From: CAZAYY01 sp964489525
GTDB lineage: Bacteria > Chloroflexota > Anaerolineae > Anaerolineales > JABWBV01
Assembly (NCBI GenBank): GCA_964489525.1
Contig: CAZAYY010000020.1
Span: forward strand, 1 to 64,000
Direction of reading: 5' to 3'
Length of the DNA stretch: 64,000 nt
The position numbers and the translations under genes are program-made. How positions within the stretch are numbered: position 1 is the first letter of the stretch; each line of letters starts with the position of its first letter. The notes under the pieces were generated by a model. It was not told where the DNA came from. It saw nothing but the letters and a program-made list of their open reading frames with translations, and made no database searches. Below are positions 24,292 to 33,393 of the stretch, in pieces.

Positions 24292-24323
24292 CCCCAGGGA
24301 AAACCCTGGATTGAAAAAGGCAC

Positions 24324-24368
24324 AATAAAGGCCACCTGGTGGGCACCCACCGCCCGGTGGCCTTTATT
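24324..24368. terminator. Bidirectional terminator
   Basis: A perfect 13-base stem AATAAAGGCCACC (24324-24336) / GGTGGCCTTTATT (24356-24368) encloses a 19-base loop that also pairs in part. T-rich bases follow on the plus strand (GTTATTACTGCTTTTTC), and the stem itself carries A/T ends on both sides. It closes the sigma-factor cassette and separates it from the minus-strand genes. Confidence 0.75.
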
Positions 24369-24439
24369 GTTATTACTGCTTTTTCTCAGCAAAAAAACCG
24401 CTCTATCCACGCCTCTGTTGTAAATAAGAAACCAGAGCA

Positions 24440-24460
24440 GGGGCGGACAGCGTCCGCCCC
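24440..24460. repeat. Short palindromic repeat
   Basis: GGGGCGGAC AGC GTCCGCCCC is a perfect 9-base inverted repeat with a 3-base loop. The same palindrome with a different loop lies at 19975-19995. It ends right at the stop codon of the minus-strand ATP-grasp gene and could also act as its terminator stem. Confidence 0.55.
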
Positions 24461-25701
24461 TACCTTGCTGGAGTTTCGGATTCGACCCAGTGGCGAATCA
24501 GGCCGCGGAAGTGGGCGATGAATTTGTCCTGTTCGTGATGGGGGAAGGTGCTGCGCACGGTCAGGGTGAGCATGTCGTCAAATTCTTGCGACTGCGCAAA
24601 TTCCCACATGATTTCATCCAGGTGTTTGAGTTGGGTGGCCCGGAATTCGTTGAAGCGCTCGGTGTCAAAGTAGGCATCTGCCAGGGCTTCATAGCCCGCC
24701 AGCTTTTCGGCATAGCTACGGTCGGAATCGGCAATTTCAAAATAGGGGTCAATGTCCATTCCCACGTGGAATTTGCGCTCGGTAACGGCACAGTAGATGG
24801 ACCAGGCCAGCAGGGATTTGATGGCCCAGGGGAAGTAGTAGTGCAGGCTGGTGATGGCAATATCCGGGCAGGCGTTGGCGAAGTCAATCGGGTAAAGCGT
24901 TCCGTTTTTCAAGATGGCTTCGCAGGAGTTGAATTCCCAGCGGAAGAAGGCGTTGATGGTTTTGGTGATGATGCGCGCTTCGTTTCCTTTTTCGGCGTCC
25001 AGGAAGTGGTGGTCAATCTGGTAGCGGCTGTGTTGGGGCTGGGCCGGGTCGTAGTTCAGGCTGATGACCTGCGGGCCAATGGCCAGCGAGCGGACGAAAA
25101 CGTCGAAGTTATCGAGCCCGGCCTGCAGGTGCATCATCATTTGCCCGGAGGAGTCGTAGGCTTCGAATAATTCGCGTTCATTATCCACCCGGCTGACGCC
25201 GCGCCAGCCGCCGCCATCGAAGGGCTTCATGTAGAGCGGGTAGCCAACCTGCCCGGCGATACCCGCCAGGTCGAACAGGTCGTGGTAGCGGGCGGCAGTG
25301 GTGCGGTATTTTTGGGTGTCTGGGCCGTGTTTTTGCGGGATGAGCCAGGTTTCAGGGATATTTAGCCCCAGGCGAATCATGGCGCAGTAGGCGGTGTGCT
25401 TTTCCATGGATTGGAAGGTGAAGGGGTTGTTGAGCAGGTAGACATTGTTGAGCAGTGCAGCTTTTTTAAGCCATTCACGGGGGTTAAAGTGCCAGTAGGC
25501 CAGCCGGTCAATCACAAGGTTGTAGCTGGTGGCGGCGCGCAAGTTAAAGGGATGGATGCGCACTCGTTCGGTGACCATCCGGTAGGTGCTGCCGGCATAG
25601 GCAATGCCGCTGGCCGCCCGGCGAGCCAGCCCTTCGAAGGCGGCAGGCCAGTCGTCTTCATCGCCCAACATCAAGCCGATTTTTTTGATGATTTCGCTCA
25701 T
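24460..25701 (-). CDS. ATP-grasp domain protein
   Basis: The 413-residue protein looks like an ATP-grasp ligase. It has YPLYMKPFDGGGWRGVSRV near residue 160, where the Lys and Gly-rich loop would bind ATP. Near residue 285 it has a metal-binding-type stretch, TLYPIDFANACPDIA. These enzymes join a carboxylate to an amine or thiol via an acyl-phosphate; the substrate here is unknown. It starts a cluster with two alpha/beta-hydrolases on the same strand (start 25701, GGAGAGGAG upstream). A role in making or tailoring a small molecule or peptide is inference. Confidence 0.7.
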   Translation of the reverse strand: MSEIIKKIGLMLGDEDDWPAAFEGLARRAASGIAYAGSTYRMVTERVRIHPFNLRAATSYNLVIDRLAYWHFNPREWLKKAALLNNVYLLNNPFTFQSMEKHTAYCAMIRLGLNIPETWLIPQKHGPDTQKYRTTAARYHDLFDLAGIAGQVGYPLYMKPFDGGGWRGVSRVDNERELFEAYDSSGQMMMHLQAGLDNFDVFVRSLAIGPQVISLNYDPAQPQHSRYQIDHHFLDAEKGNEARIITKTINAFFRWEFNSCEAILKNGTLYPIDFANACPDIAITSLHYYFPWAIKSLLAWSIYCAVTERKFHVGMDIDPYFEIADSDRSYAEKLAGYEALADAYFDTERFNEFRATQLKHLDEIMWEFAQSQEFDDMLTLTVRSTFPHHEQDKFIAHFRGLIRHWVESETPAR

Positions 25702-25738
25702 GATATTTTCTGCTCCTCTCCGTTTTCAACTTACCTGT

Positions 25739-26479
25739 TTATCCCAGGGTTTTGCCAAAATGATAAATCACCTGCTTGCGCCACCAGTACCAGTGGTGTT
25801 CCACATCGTGACCCCAGATATCGCGCTCGTGGGAGACACCCTTGATGGTCAGTAGGTCGGCCAGGCGGTGGGTTTCGCTGAGGCAGTTTTCTTCAAAAGC
25901 GCCCTGGCCGCACACCAAAACCAGGTGGGCATGGCTGCGCACATGGTCGAGGGCGTGGCCGTTCAGGTTGGCCATGTAAGCCACAGGGTTGTTGAAATAC
26001 ACCTCCTGCGAGCCGCTGGGGCCGCAGATGGCTTCCAGGTCATAGCGCCCGCTCATGCACAGCGCATAGGGAAAGAGGTGGGGGAATTTCAGGCCGAAGT
26101 TGGCGGCGTGGTAGGCGCCCAGGCTGCACCCCACTAACCCAATTTGGATGCCGGGAGAATTGCAGTCTTGCTGGATGGCAGGGACGACATCTTTCACCAC
26201 GTAATCCTGGTAGGCGTTGTGGCGGACTGCCCGCCAGTGGGGGTCTATGCTGCGGTTAAGCCAGCTTTCGCGGTCCAGGCTTTCGATGCAGTACAGTTTC
26301 ATTTTTCCGGCATCAATCAGCCCGGCCAGCGGTTCGACCATGCCGTTGTTTTCGAAATCGAAAAACGCCCCACCCCCGCTGGGAAAAGCAATCACTGGCT
26401 GCCCATAGTGGCCAAACGCCAGGATTTGCATATCTCGCCCGATAGCTGGGCTGTAAAACTTTTCGTAGCGCCGCTGCAT
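25739..26479 (-). CDS. Alpha/beta-hydrolase, esterase-like (COG4947-type)
   Basis: The 246-residue protein starts MQRRYEKFYSPAIGRDMQIL and has FPSGGGAFFDFENNGM, the oxyanion region typical of this small group. The nucleophile elbow is GLVGCSLGAYHA (GxSxG form, Ser as expected nucleophile). A C-terminal GHDVEHHWYWW supplies the likely catalytic His. It lies 37 bases from the ATP-grasp gene on the same strand. An esterase or acyl hydrolase acting on the same pathway is likely; the substrate is not known. Confidence 0.75.
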   Translation of the reverse strand: MQRRYEKFYSPAIGRDMQILAFGHYGQPVIAFPSGGGAFFDFENNGMVEPLAGLIDAGKMKLYCIESLDRESWLNRSIDPHWRAVRHNAYQDYVVKDVVPAIQQDCNSPGIQIGLVGCSLGAYHAANFGLKFPHLFPYALCMSGRYDLEAICGPSGSQEVYFNNPVAYMANLNGHALDHVRSHAHLVLVCGQGAFEENCLSETHRLADLLTIKGVSHERDIWGHDVEHHWYWWRKQVIYHFGKTLG

Positions 26480-26559
26480 ACCTGCTCCGTGATTAAGTTG
26501 GTAAGTCCAAAGTGATTTGTGCGGCCTGTTTCCGGCTGCGCTCTCATATTCTAACAGAT

Positions 26560-27738
26560 TTATGCACCAGGTGTTTTTGGGGATGCCGGAAAAAGAAACT
26601 CGAAAATTTTGGGCAGCCGCCGCGCCCAGGCGGATTCGGTGTGCATGGCCCCTTTGTGCAAGTAGTAGATAAAATCCGGTCCGATTTTGTAGCCGTTTTC
26701 CAGCAGGGCGTTACGGGCTTCAATGGTCAACTGCCTGCCATCGCTGCCATGCGTGGGGGTAGAGCGGGTGCCGCTGTCCAGCCAGATGCGTACATCGCGG
26801 GGTTCTTCGCTGCGCAGGCGTTCAATCATTTCATAGCTGCCTTCCTGGTTGATGGTCAGCCAGAAGGAGGGGGATATCACGGCGTAGTGGCGGGCAAATT
26901 CGGGGTGATCCCAGGCGAAATACATGCTGATTAATCCGCCCATAGATGAACCGCACACGGCGCGCTGTTCCCGGCCGGGTGTGGCCCGGTAGTAGGCTTC
27001 AATATACGGGGCAATGTCATGCGCATAGTATTCAAACGTCAGGTCTCCGAGGCCGCTTTTTTCTCCGTGTAAATTTTGAACGGGCATCTCGGGCAGCGTG
27101 GTGATGTAAGGAGGCAGGTATTCGGCAATGCGCCCCTTGCCGCCGTTGCTGACACCGACAATCATGCACTCCTGCATCAGCCCCTGGGCAATGAGCTGGT
27201 CGGCGGTCAGGTCGGCTTTCCAAGAGCCGGCGTAGCTGTCTTCCACGTAGCGTTCAAAGCAGTTTTGCCCATCGTGCATGTAGATGACCGGGTAAGAAAG
27301 CTGGGTATGTTCGGCGTACCCGCGCGGCATATAGATATACAGGGAGCGGTGCGGCAGCCTGCCCTCGAAGTGGGGCAGTTTGATGACCCGCGCCGGGGAG
27401 ACCCATTGGGCGGGTTGGTAAGCATAAATTTGCCCGTCTTGCAGCCAGAGCGAACGCAGGCGGGTGGTAAAGTAGTGGGCGTGCGGCGGGTGCAGCCAGC
27501 GCTGTTCGTCGAGCTGGATGCGGAATTTCCAACGGGTGCTGCGGCCTGTGCCAGCCAGCGAGACTTTCCAAAGGGTTTCTTTGGCCCAGCGCCCGGGTCC
27601 GGCTTTTTCAAAAGGCCGGATGATGTGGGGCTGGCGCTGCCGGTAAATTTCAATTTGGGGCGCGGCAGATTCTGAAAGCAGGTATAGGGTGTTGGGAACC
27701 AGCCGCGATGGACTTTCTGGTTCGTTTGGCAAAATCAT
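26560..27738 (-). CDS. Esterase of the Fes/enterochelin-esterase type with N-terminal carbohydrate-binding-like region
   Basis: The 392-residue protein (start chosen at 27738) has an N-terminal half that resembles the beta-sandwich seen in Fes-like enzymes (KVSLAGTGRSTRWKFRIQL). The hydrolase half has YPVIYMHDGQNCFERY, the nucleophile elbow AVCGSSMGGLIS, and a C-terminal His in HKGAMHTESAW. Such esterases cleave siderophore or other ester bonds. Its neighbours are another esterase and an ATP-grasp protein, so these may work together; no siderophore synthesis genes are in the window. Confidence 0.75.
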   Translation of the reverse strand: MILPNEPESPSRLVPNTLYLLSESAAPQIEIYRQRQPHIIRPFEKAGPGRWAKETLWKVSLAGTGRSTRWKFRIQLDEQRWLHPPHAHYFTTRLRSLWLQDGQIYAYQPAQWVSPARVIKLPHFEGRLPHRSLYIYMPRGYAEHTQLSYPVIYMHDGQNCFERYVEDSYAGSWKADLTADQLIAQGLMQECMIVGVSNGGKGRIAEYLPPYITTLPEMPVQNLHGEKSGLGDLTFEYYAHDIAPYIEAYYRATPGREQRAVCGSSMGGLISMYFAWDHPEFARHYAVISPSFWLTINQEGSYEMIERLRSEEPRDVRIWLDSGTRSTPTHGSDGRQLTIEARNALLENGYKIGPDFIYYLHKGAMHTESAWARRLPKIFEFLFPASPKTPGA

Positions 27739-28272
27739 GGGGCTTATTCTACCGCGAGATGTTGAAAAAGCCAGTGGTAAGCCGTAAGTGGAAAGACAAA
27801 AACTCGATGCCAGAAAACAAACCAACAGCCAATTTGGTGTTTTTCAGGAGATAACCAGCTAGGGCAATTACATCTAAATTCAGATGAGGTGTTTAAGGTG
27901 ACTGTCACCTGGGGTTACCAACTGTCTTGAGGCAGACAAATATCCAGGCGGATTAAAGCCGGGTAGGGCAATTGCTTCTAAATTCAGATGGCAAAAAGAA
28001 ATTTCCGTTTTTTTGGGGGTTGGTAACTGCTCACCCATGTCGTCGCTGCGAGGTACTCCGAAGCAGCCTCCTGGCAGGCGCTGAGGTTGCTTCGGGGAGT
28101 ACCCCTCGCAACGACATGCAATTGTGCGCTGAAAAACACCGTATCCCTGAGCAGTTGCGGGGTTTAATAATCAGATGCGATTACCCTGGATAACCAGCCG
28201 CTTCAATGCATCATTTTTTGAAAAATTGCGTACAATTAAGTATGAAACCCTGATTGGAGAAGGAGAGACACG
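27739..28272. mobile_element. Non-coding region with MITE-like inverted and direct repeats
   Basis: No gene is seen. AGGGCAATTACATCTAAATT starts at 27861, and a close copy (AGGGCAATTGCTTCTAAATT) starts at 27965. The inverted relative AGATGCGATTACCCT lies at 28173-28187, so the segment 27861-28187 is flanked by related inverted ends. Inside, AACTGCTCA (28025) and TGAGCAGTT (28148) are inverted. A long imperfect palindrome runs from 28036 to 28118 (CATGTCGT...ACGACATG). A small 15-base palindrome AGGTGACTGTCACCT is at 27896-27910. The pattern suggests a short non-autonomous element; no transposase is present. Confidence 0.45.
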
Positions 28273-28671
28273 ATGACAAAATTTTTCTTACGCCTGGCAG
28301 TTGCGGCCATTGCTTTGTATGCGGCGGTGGCGATTGTTCCCGGCATTCAACCGCAAAACCCGAACTGGATTTCGTTTTTTTGGCTGGCGTTGATTTTTGG
28401 CCTGCTTAACGCCCTGGTGCGGCCGCTGCTGACGCTGCTCACCTGCCCATTGATTGTTCTGACGCTGGGTGTGGGCATTTTGCTGATTAATACGCTCATG
28501 TTTTTCCTGGCAGGTTGGATCGGCACCCAGTTTGGGGTGGGTTTCACCGTTGAGAATTTTTGGGCGGCATTCCTGGGCGCGTTGGTGGTGAGTGTGGTCA
28601 GTGTGGTGCTCAACCTGGTGATTAAAGACGACGACGAAGACCGCCGCCGCAAGCGCCGCGAAAAACGCTAA
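28273..28671 (+). CDS. YvlD-like small membrane protein (phage holin 4 superfamily)
   Basis: The 132-residue protein has four hydrophobic segments and a highly charged tail (KDDDEDRRRKRREKR). The motif FGLLNALVRPLLTLLTCPL is the signature of the Phage_holin_4_2/YvlD family, which is chromosomal and not part of a phage here. A GGAGAAGGAGAG ribosome site precedes the ATG. Function in this family is not known. YvlD in Bacillus lies in an operon with YvlB, which has an N-terminal module like that of the 20867 protein. Confidence 0.85.
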   Translation: MTKFFLRLAVAAIALYAAVAIVPGIQPQNPNWISFFWLALIFGLLNALVRPLLTLLTCPLIVLTLGVGILLINTLMFFLAGWIGTQFGVGFTVENFWAAFLGALVVSVVSVVLNLVIKDDDEDRRRKRREKR

Positions 28672-28692
28672 ACCTCAGTTCTACTTCGCCGT

Positions 28693-29928
28693 TCAGCCGG
28701 GTTTTATCCAAAAGCTGACGGTTTCGAGGTGGTAGGTTTGGGGGAACATGTCGAATGGGGTGATGTGCGCCAGGGTATAGCCGCCCTGCTGCAGCCACTG
28801 GGCATCGCGGGCCAGGGTTGCGGGATTGCAGGAAACATATACGATGCAGGCCGGTTGGTGCGCCAATAGGGCCTGCAAATCGTTTTTACCCATGCCGCTG
28901 CGCGGCGGGTCGGCAATGGCCAGGTCGGGGGGGCGCTCAAAGCGCAGGGCCGGCAGGGCCGCGCCTACCGGGGCCTCGTATAATTCCACTTGATCGAACT
29001 CATCCAGGTTTACGACAAAATCCTGGCAGGCGGCCGGGTTGGCCTCAATGGCCACCAGCCGGCGAGCGCGCCCGGCCAAAAAGGCACTGAACAGACCGCC
29101 GCCGCTGTATAAATCCAGCACAGTGTCTAACTGGGGCGGCAAGTTCTCCAAAATATGGTCAATTATTTTTTCGGCAACCGGGATGTTAACCTGGAAAAAC
29201 GCCCCTGCACTCACCCGGAACACCCGTTGGTTCACCACGCATACGATGTCGGCCTCCCCGGCCAATACCTGCACCCCTGCCGGGCTGAGATAGACGGCGG
29301 AGAGCGGCAGGTCTACTTCGAACTCTGGGGCGGCGGGTTCTGCACCTTCGAAAGCGACCAGGGTTTCTTCTTCGGCACCCAGGCGCAGGTGAATGCGCTG
29401 CAATCCGGGCACAGGTTCCAGGTCCAACATGGGCAGCAGGTCGGACAGGGAGGTTTCGGCAATCGGGCATTCTTGGACGGGAATCACCTTGTTCGAGCCA
29501 GGGGCGTGATAGCCGGGTTTACCTGTGGGGGTTAGCTCCAGTTCGATGTGGTTGCGATAGTTCCAGGGAGAGGGGCTGGGAAGGATGGGCCGCAGAGGGA
29601 TGTGCTCAAGCCCGCCGGTTCGCTTCAGGTGCCCTTCGAGGGCTTCGATTTTGGCCTGCAGTTGGTTTTCATAGGGCATGTGCTGCAAGTGGCAACCACC
29701 GCAGTGGGTGAAATACGGGCAGCGCGGGGCAATTCGTGCGGGGTCAGGCGCCAGAACTTCTACCAGCGCTGCCCGTGCATAGCGCGGCGCCTGGGAAACC
29801 AACCGGACAAGTACGGTTTCGCCTGGAAGGGCAAAGGGCACAAACACCGCTCTCCCATCGGGCAGGCGGCCAAGGGCATCGCCCTCGTGGGACATGCCGG
29901 TTACAGTCAGGGTAATCGTTTCGCTCAT
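28693..29928 (-). CDS. TrmA/RlmD-family rRNA (uracil-C5)-methyltransferase
   Basis: The protein of about 411 residues starts with a TRAM domain (ITLTVTGMSHEGDALGRLPDG). The CX5CX2C cluster (RCPYFTHCGGC) points to a [4Fe-4S] cluster. The methyltransferase part has VLDLYSGGGLFSAFLAG for SAM binding, ADPPRSGMG, and the catalytic Cys in YVSCNPATLARD. Family members methylate uracil in 23S rRNA (RlmD) or tRNA (TrmA); the exact target cannot be told. The ATGs at 29934 and 29928 are both possible starts. Confidence 0.85.
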   Translation of the reverse strand: MSETITLTVTGMSHEGDALGRLPDGRAVFVPFALPGETVLVRLVSQAPRYARAALVEVLAPDPARIAPRCPYFTHCGGCHLQHMPYENQLQAKIEALEGHLKRTGGLEHIPLRPILPSPSPWNYRNHIELELTPTGKPGYHAPGSNKVIPVQECPIAETSLSDLLPMLDLEPVPGLQRIHLRLGAEEETLVAFEGAEPAAPEFEVDLPLSAVYLSPAGVQVLAGEADIVCVVNQRVFRVSAGAFFQVNIPVAEKIIDHILENLPPQLDTVLDLYSGGGLFSAFLAGRARRLVAIEANPAACQDFVVNLDEFDQVELYEAPVGAALPALRFERPPDLAIADPPRSGMGKNDLQALLAHQPACIVYVSCNPATLARDAQWLQQGGYTLAHITPFDMFPQTYHLETVSFWIKPG

Positions 29929-29934
29929 GGGCAT

Positions 29935-30314
29935 ATCATATCACGCCGAGACGCAAAGATGGCCAAGATTCCTCGCAGCTGCGCCGCTAGGAATGACAAA
30001 GGGGAATCCCTGGCGGGAAGGGCGGGTCAGCGGGTTTGCAGGCGGGCTGCGCCGGATTGAGCCACGGGCTGCTCCAGGTTGGTCTCCGCTGCGTGGCGAC
30101 CCGCCCCTACCGAGGATGACAGGGGTGTGAACTTCCCATAAATGGTGCGCCGTACCCTGTGCCTACTTTGGGGAGGTGGCCGCCAGGCCGGAGGGGGTTC
30201 CCCATTCGTAAAAAGGGGGTGGGTCCGTGCGCGATAATTCACAGAAGGAGTACAATATTGGGGCTTCTATCCAATGGTTTCAAAGAGCCCGGTACTCTGC
30301 AAAGGAATTGATCC
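29935..30314. other. Intergenic region without a gene
   Basis: These 380 bases lie between the divergent methyltransferase and exporter genes. They contain GC-rich fragments related to small repeats elsewhere (CCGCCCCTACCGAGGATGACAGG near 30102). TACAAT at 30251 could be a -10 box for the exporter, but no good -35 is seen. No ORF of note is present. Confidence 0.5.
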
Positions 30315-31322
30315 ATGCCTGCAATTCAGGTTGAACAGCTCAGCAAAACTTTCCGCATCACTCAAAAAGACCCGGGTGTTGCCGGGGCAGTGAAAGCCTT
30401 GTTTCGCCCGCGCTATGTGTATAAAACCGCCGTGGACCAGGTCAGCTTTTCCGTGGAACCGGGTGAGATTGTGGGCTATATTGGGGTGAATGGCGCCGGG
30501 AAGTCTACCACCATCAAGATGCTCACCGGCATTCTGCAGCCCTCCAGCGGGTCGGTGCGGGTTTTGGGGCGCGACCCATTCAAAGAGCGGGTGGCGAACG
30601 CCCGGAAAATTGGGGTGGTGTTTGGCCAGCGCACCCAGCTTTGGTGGGACCTGGCGCTGGTTGAATCCCTCAACATGGTGGCCAAAATTTACGAGGTGCC
30701 GCCCCAGCGCTATGCAGATTTATTGGAGCAGTTTGCCGAGGTGTTGGAGCTAAAACCCCTTTTGCATATCCCCATTCGCCAGATGTCGTTGGGGCAGAAA
30801 ATGCGCGCCGAGCTGGCGGCTACGCTCATCCACGAACCAGAGGTGGTCTACCTGGACGAGCCCACCATCGGGCTGGATTTGCTGGTCAAGGAGCGCATCC
30901 GGGCATTTATTCGCCAGCAAAACCAGGAGAAGAACACCACCATTTTGCTGACCACCCACGACCTGGGGGACATTGAAGAACTTTGCCGCCGGGTGATTAT
31001 TATTGATGATGGCAAAATTATCTACGATGGCGACCTGAGCCTGATTAAAGCGCGCTTCGGCAAATTTCGCGAAATCACTTTTGAAACTGCCCACCCGGTG
31101 GATGGTGTGCAGCTGCCCAACGGAGCAGAGGTGGTCAGGGCAGATCCCCGTTCGGTCATGGTGCGTTTTGACCGCACCCAAACCACGGCCAGCAAGGTGG
31201 CGGCCCAGTTTATGAACCAGGCCGAAGTGCTCGATTTTTCCATTGCTGAGCCAGACCTTTCGATGATTGTCAAGCAAATTTACCGCGGTGCACTCGACCA
31301 GCCCGCTGAGCCAGAGGGGTAA
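30315..31322 (+). CDS. ABC-2 type exporter, ATP-binding subunit (COG4586-type)
   Basis: The 335-residue ATPase has Walker A GVNGAGKSTTIKML, the signature MSLGQKMRAEL, Walker B VVYLDEPTIGLD and H-loop LLTTHDLGDIEEL. The motif FGQRTQLWWDL before the signature is typical of COG4586. It is followed at two bases by two permease genes, forming a full exporter. The substrate is unknown; relatives are linked to drug or lipid export. Confidence 0.93.
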   Translation: MPAIQVEQLSKTFRITQKDPGVAGAVKALFRPRYVYKTAVDQVSFSVEPGEIVGYIGVNGAGKSTTIKMLTGILQPSSGSVRVLGRDPFKERVANARKIGVVFGQRTQLWWDLALVESLNMVAKIYEVPPQRYADLLEQFAEVLELKPLLHIPIRQMSLGQKMRAELAATLIHEPEVVYLDEPTIGLDLLVKERIRAFIRQQNQEKNTTILLTTHDLGDIEELCRRVIIIDDGKIIYDGDLSLIKARFGKFREITFETAHPVDGVQLPNGAEVVRADPRSVMVRFDRTQTTASKVAAQFMNQAEVLDFSIAEPDLSMIVKQIYRGALDQPAEPEG

Positions 31323-31324
31323 GG

Positions 31325-32140
31325 ATGCTGCACTCGTTTCGCCGTTCCTTCAAGGTTTATGGGGCTGTGGCTGCAGTGGTGCCCAAGCTGTTCCTGGCGT
31401 ACAGCATCTGGGTCTGGATGCAGTTTTTTGTGCAAATTATTGGCGTGATCATCCAGATTGCTTTCTGGCGGGCGGTGTATGCCAACAGTCCATCCCTGGG
31501 CGGCCTGTCGGTAGATGATACGCTCAACTACCTCATCCTGGCGCAAATTTTCAGCGGGACGGTTTTTTCGACCAACGCCATCAGTTGGATTGGCCAGCTC
31601 ATTCGCCAGGGGCAAATTGGGATTGAACTGCTGCGGCCGGTGGATTTCCAGGGGGCGGCTTATGTGCGCAATGTAACCGAGGTGCTGCTGGCGATTGTGG
31701 TCCAGCTTCCTTTTGCGCTGATTGTCTGGTTTTTGTATCCTTACCGCTTTCCTACTGATTTGAATGTGTACCTGGCGTTTTTGGTGACGCTGTTGTTGGG
31801 AAACGCGCTTTTGTTTTTCTTCGATTGGGCCTTGGGCTGCCTGGCGTTTTACAGTACCGAGGTATGGGGGCTGAGTGTAATTCGTTTTGGCATTGCCACA
31901 TTTTTCAGTGGGGCGTTGGTGCCCCTGGCGATTATGCCCGAATGGCTCCAGTCCATCACCCTGGCCATGCCTTTTGCGCATGCGCTGTATATGCCCGTTT
32001 CGATTTTGAGCGGCCTGACCCCCCTGGAAGAAGTACCTGCCATTTGGGGGCTCCAACTTGCTTACCTGGTGGGCTTTTTTGTGTTATCCCGGTTGTTGTT
32101 CATGCTTTCGGTGCGCAAAGTCACTGTGCAGGGAGGGTAG
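31325..32140 (+). CDS. ABC-2 type exporter permease (COG4587-type)
   Basis: The 271-residue protein has six hydrophobic segments. It is in a tight operon with the ATPase (2 bases before) and a second permease (2 bases after). It contains LIRQGQIGIELLRPVDFQG, a soluble loop common to this group of permeases that pairs with the ATPase. Each permease likely spans the membrane six times; a heterodimer is expected. Confidence 0.85.
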   Translation: MLHSFRRSFKVYGAVAAVVPKLFLAYSIWVWMQFFVQIIGVIIQIAFWRAVYANSPSLGGLSVDDTLNYLILAQIFSGTVFSTNAISWIGQLIRQGQIGIELLRPVDFQGAAYVRNVTEVLLAIVVQLPFALIVWFLYPYRFPTDLNVYLAFLVTLLLGNALLFFFDWALGCLAFYSTEVWGLSVIRFGIATFFSGALVPLAIMPEWLQSITLAMPFAHALYMPVSILSGLTPLEEVPAIWGLQLAYLVGFFVLSRLLFMLSVRKVTVQGG

Positions 32141-32142
32141 CG

Positions 32143-32934
32143 ATGCGCCGCCACATCGCTCTTTATGGGTTGTTCTTAAAAAATCGCTTTAAGATTTTGA
32201 TGGAGTACCGTGCCAACTTTTTCATTGGTGCGTTTTCTACAGTGGCGATGCAGGCGGCCGGGCTGCTCACCCTGTGGGTGGTGATGAGCCAGATTCCTTC
32301 GCTGAAGGGGTGGACCATGCCCCAAATCTGGTTGGTGTATGGGTTGATTACGTTGGCGCTTTCGATTAACCATATGTTTGCCGACAACCTGTGGACAATT
32401 GGTATGATGTATATCCGTACGGGTGATTTTGACCGCTTCCTGGTGCGGCCAATTAACCCGCTTTTCCATTTGCTGGCGGACCGGTTTTGCCACGATGGGG
32501 TGGGTAATTTTTTCGTGGGGCTGGCGCTGGTGCTCACGTCTGCCGGGCAGTTGGGGATTGAATGGACGGTGGGGCATATTGCCTACCTGGCGATGGCGGT
32601 ATTGAGCGGCGGGTTGATTTTTATTTCTCTCAACCTGATCACCTGTGTTTCGGCGTTTTGGATTATGGAGTCGGTTCCGGTGACCCGTGTGGTGTTTGAG
32701 CTGCACGAGTTTGCAAAGTATCCACTTTCGATTTACCCCAATTTTGTGCGTTTTGTTTTGACGTTTATCATTCCCTTTGGGTTGGCTTCTTATTACCCCG
32801 CCAGCGCGCTGTTGGGCAGGGAGGTTCCGTGGGGGTTGGCCTGGGGTGCGCCGCTGATGGCGCTTGGGTTGTTTGCCCTGGCCTACCGGGTCTGGCTGTT
32901 TGGCCTGCGCCACTACGGCAGCACGGGGTCATGA
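32143..32934 (+). CDS. ABC-2 type exporter permease (COG3694-type)
   Basis: The 263-residue protein starts MRRHIALYGLFLKNRFKILMEYR, with GGAGGGTAGCG upstream; the frame is open further upstream inside the first permease, but this is not used. It has six hydrophobic segments and the loop IRTGDFDRFLVRPINPLF, the counterpart of the first permease's loop. It completes the exporter. Its end overlaps the stop of the convergent transposase-like gene by six bases. Confidence 0.85.
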   Translation: MRRHIALYGLFLKNRFKILMEYRANFFIGAFSTVAMQAAGLLTLWVVMSQIPSLKGWTMPQIWLVYGLITLALSINHMFADNLWTIGMMYIRTGDFDRFLVRPINPLFHLLADRFCHDGVGNFFVGLALVLTSAGQLGIEWTVGHIAYLAMAVLSGGLIFISLNLITCVSAFWIMESVPVTRVVFELHEFAKYPLSIYPNFVRFVLTFIIPFGLASYYPASALLGREVPWGLAWGAPLMALGLFALAYRVWLFGLRHYGSTGS

Positions 32935-33393
32935 GTCTATCCATTCAAATAAGTAGGGTTCTTCATAAGGTATTTGGAATTTCTGAAGAAGGCGAAGGTA
33001 TTCGTCTTTAAAGGTGTGTTTTTGGTGATGTTCTTCCTGATGGAGTATGTATTGGTAAACGTCTTCTAGCTGCGAGTGTCCATAAGAGAAAGCACCATAT
33101 CCTTCTTGCCAGGCGAACTTTCCTTGTACCCATTGGTTTTGGTTTATGTAGTTGGTGGTATTGTTTTTGATGCCACGCACAAGATCGGAGAGGGCGGCAG
33201 AGGGTTTAAGCCCAATCAGGATGTGGACATGATCGGCCATTCCATTGACGATGATGGATTTGTGGCCTTTGTTTTTAATGATGCCGGCTATGTATTTATA
33301 AACTTCTTGGCGCCAGGGTGGTTGGAGTAAATTTTTCCGCTCTTTGACGGAGAATACTATCTGGATATAGATTTGGCTATATGTGTTTGCCAT
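32929..33393 (-). CDS. RAYT / IS200-like Y1 transposase
   Basis: The 154-residue protein has the HUH motif (D54-H-V-H-I, residues 54-58) and a YxxxQ motif (Y115-ILH-Q119) with EEHH after it. These are the metal-binding and catalytic features of the Y1 tyrosine transposase family, in the REP-associated subgroup. It is full length and looks intact. About 143 bases upstream of its start are two tandem copies of a hairpin-rich unit, probably its REP-like substrate. Confidence 0.88.
   Translation of the reverse strand: MANTYSQIYIQIVFSVKERKNLLQPPWRQEVYKYIAGIIKNKGHKSIIVNGMADHVHILIGLKPSAALSDLVRGIKNNTTNYINQNQWVQGKFAWQEGYGAFSYGHSQLEDVYQYILHQEEHHQKHTFKDEYLRLLQKFQIPYEEPYLFEWIDS

Noticed and set aside
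28273..28671. Phage holin suggesting a prophage
   Set aside because: The family name is historical. YvlD-like proteins are ordinary chromosomal membrane proteins, and no other phage genes are present.
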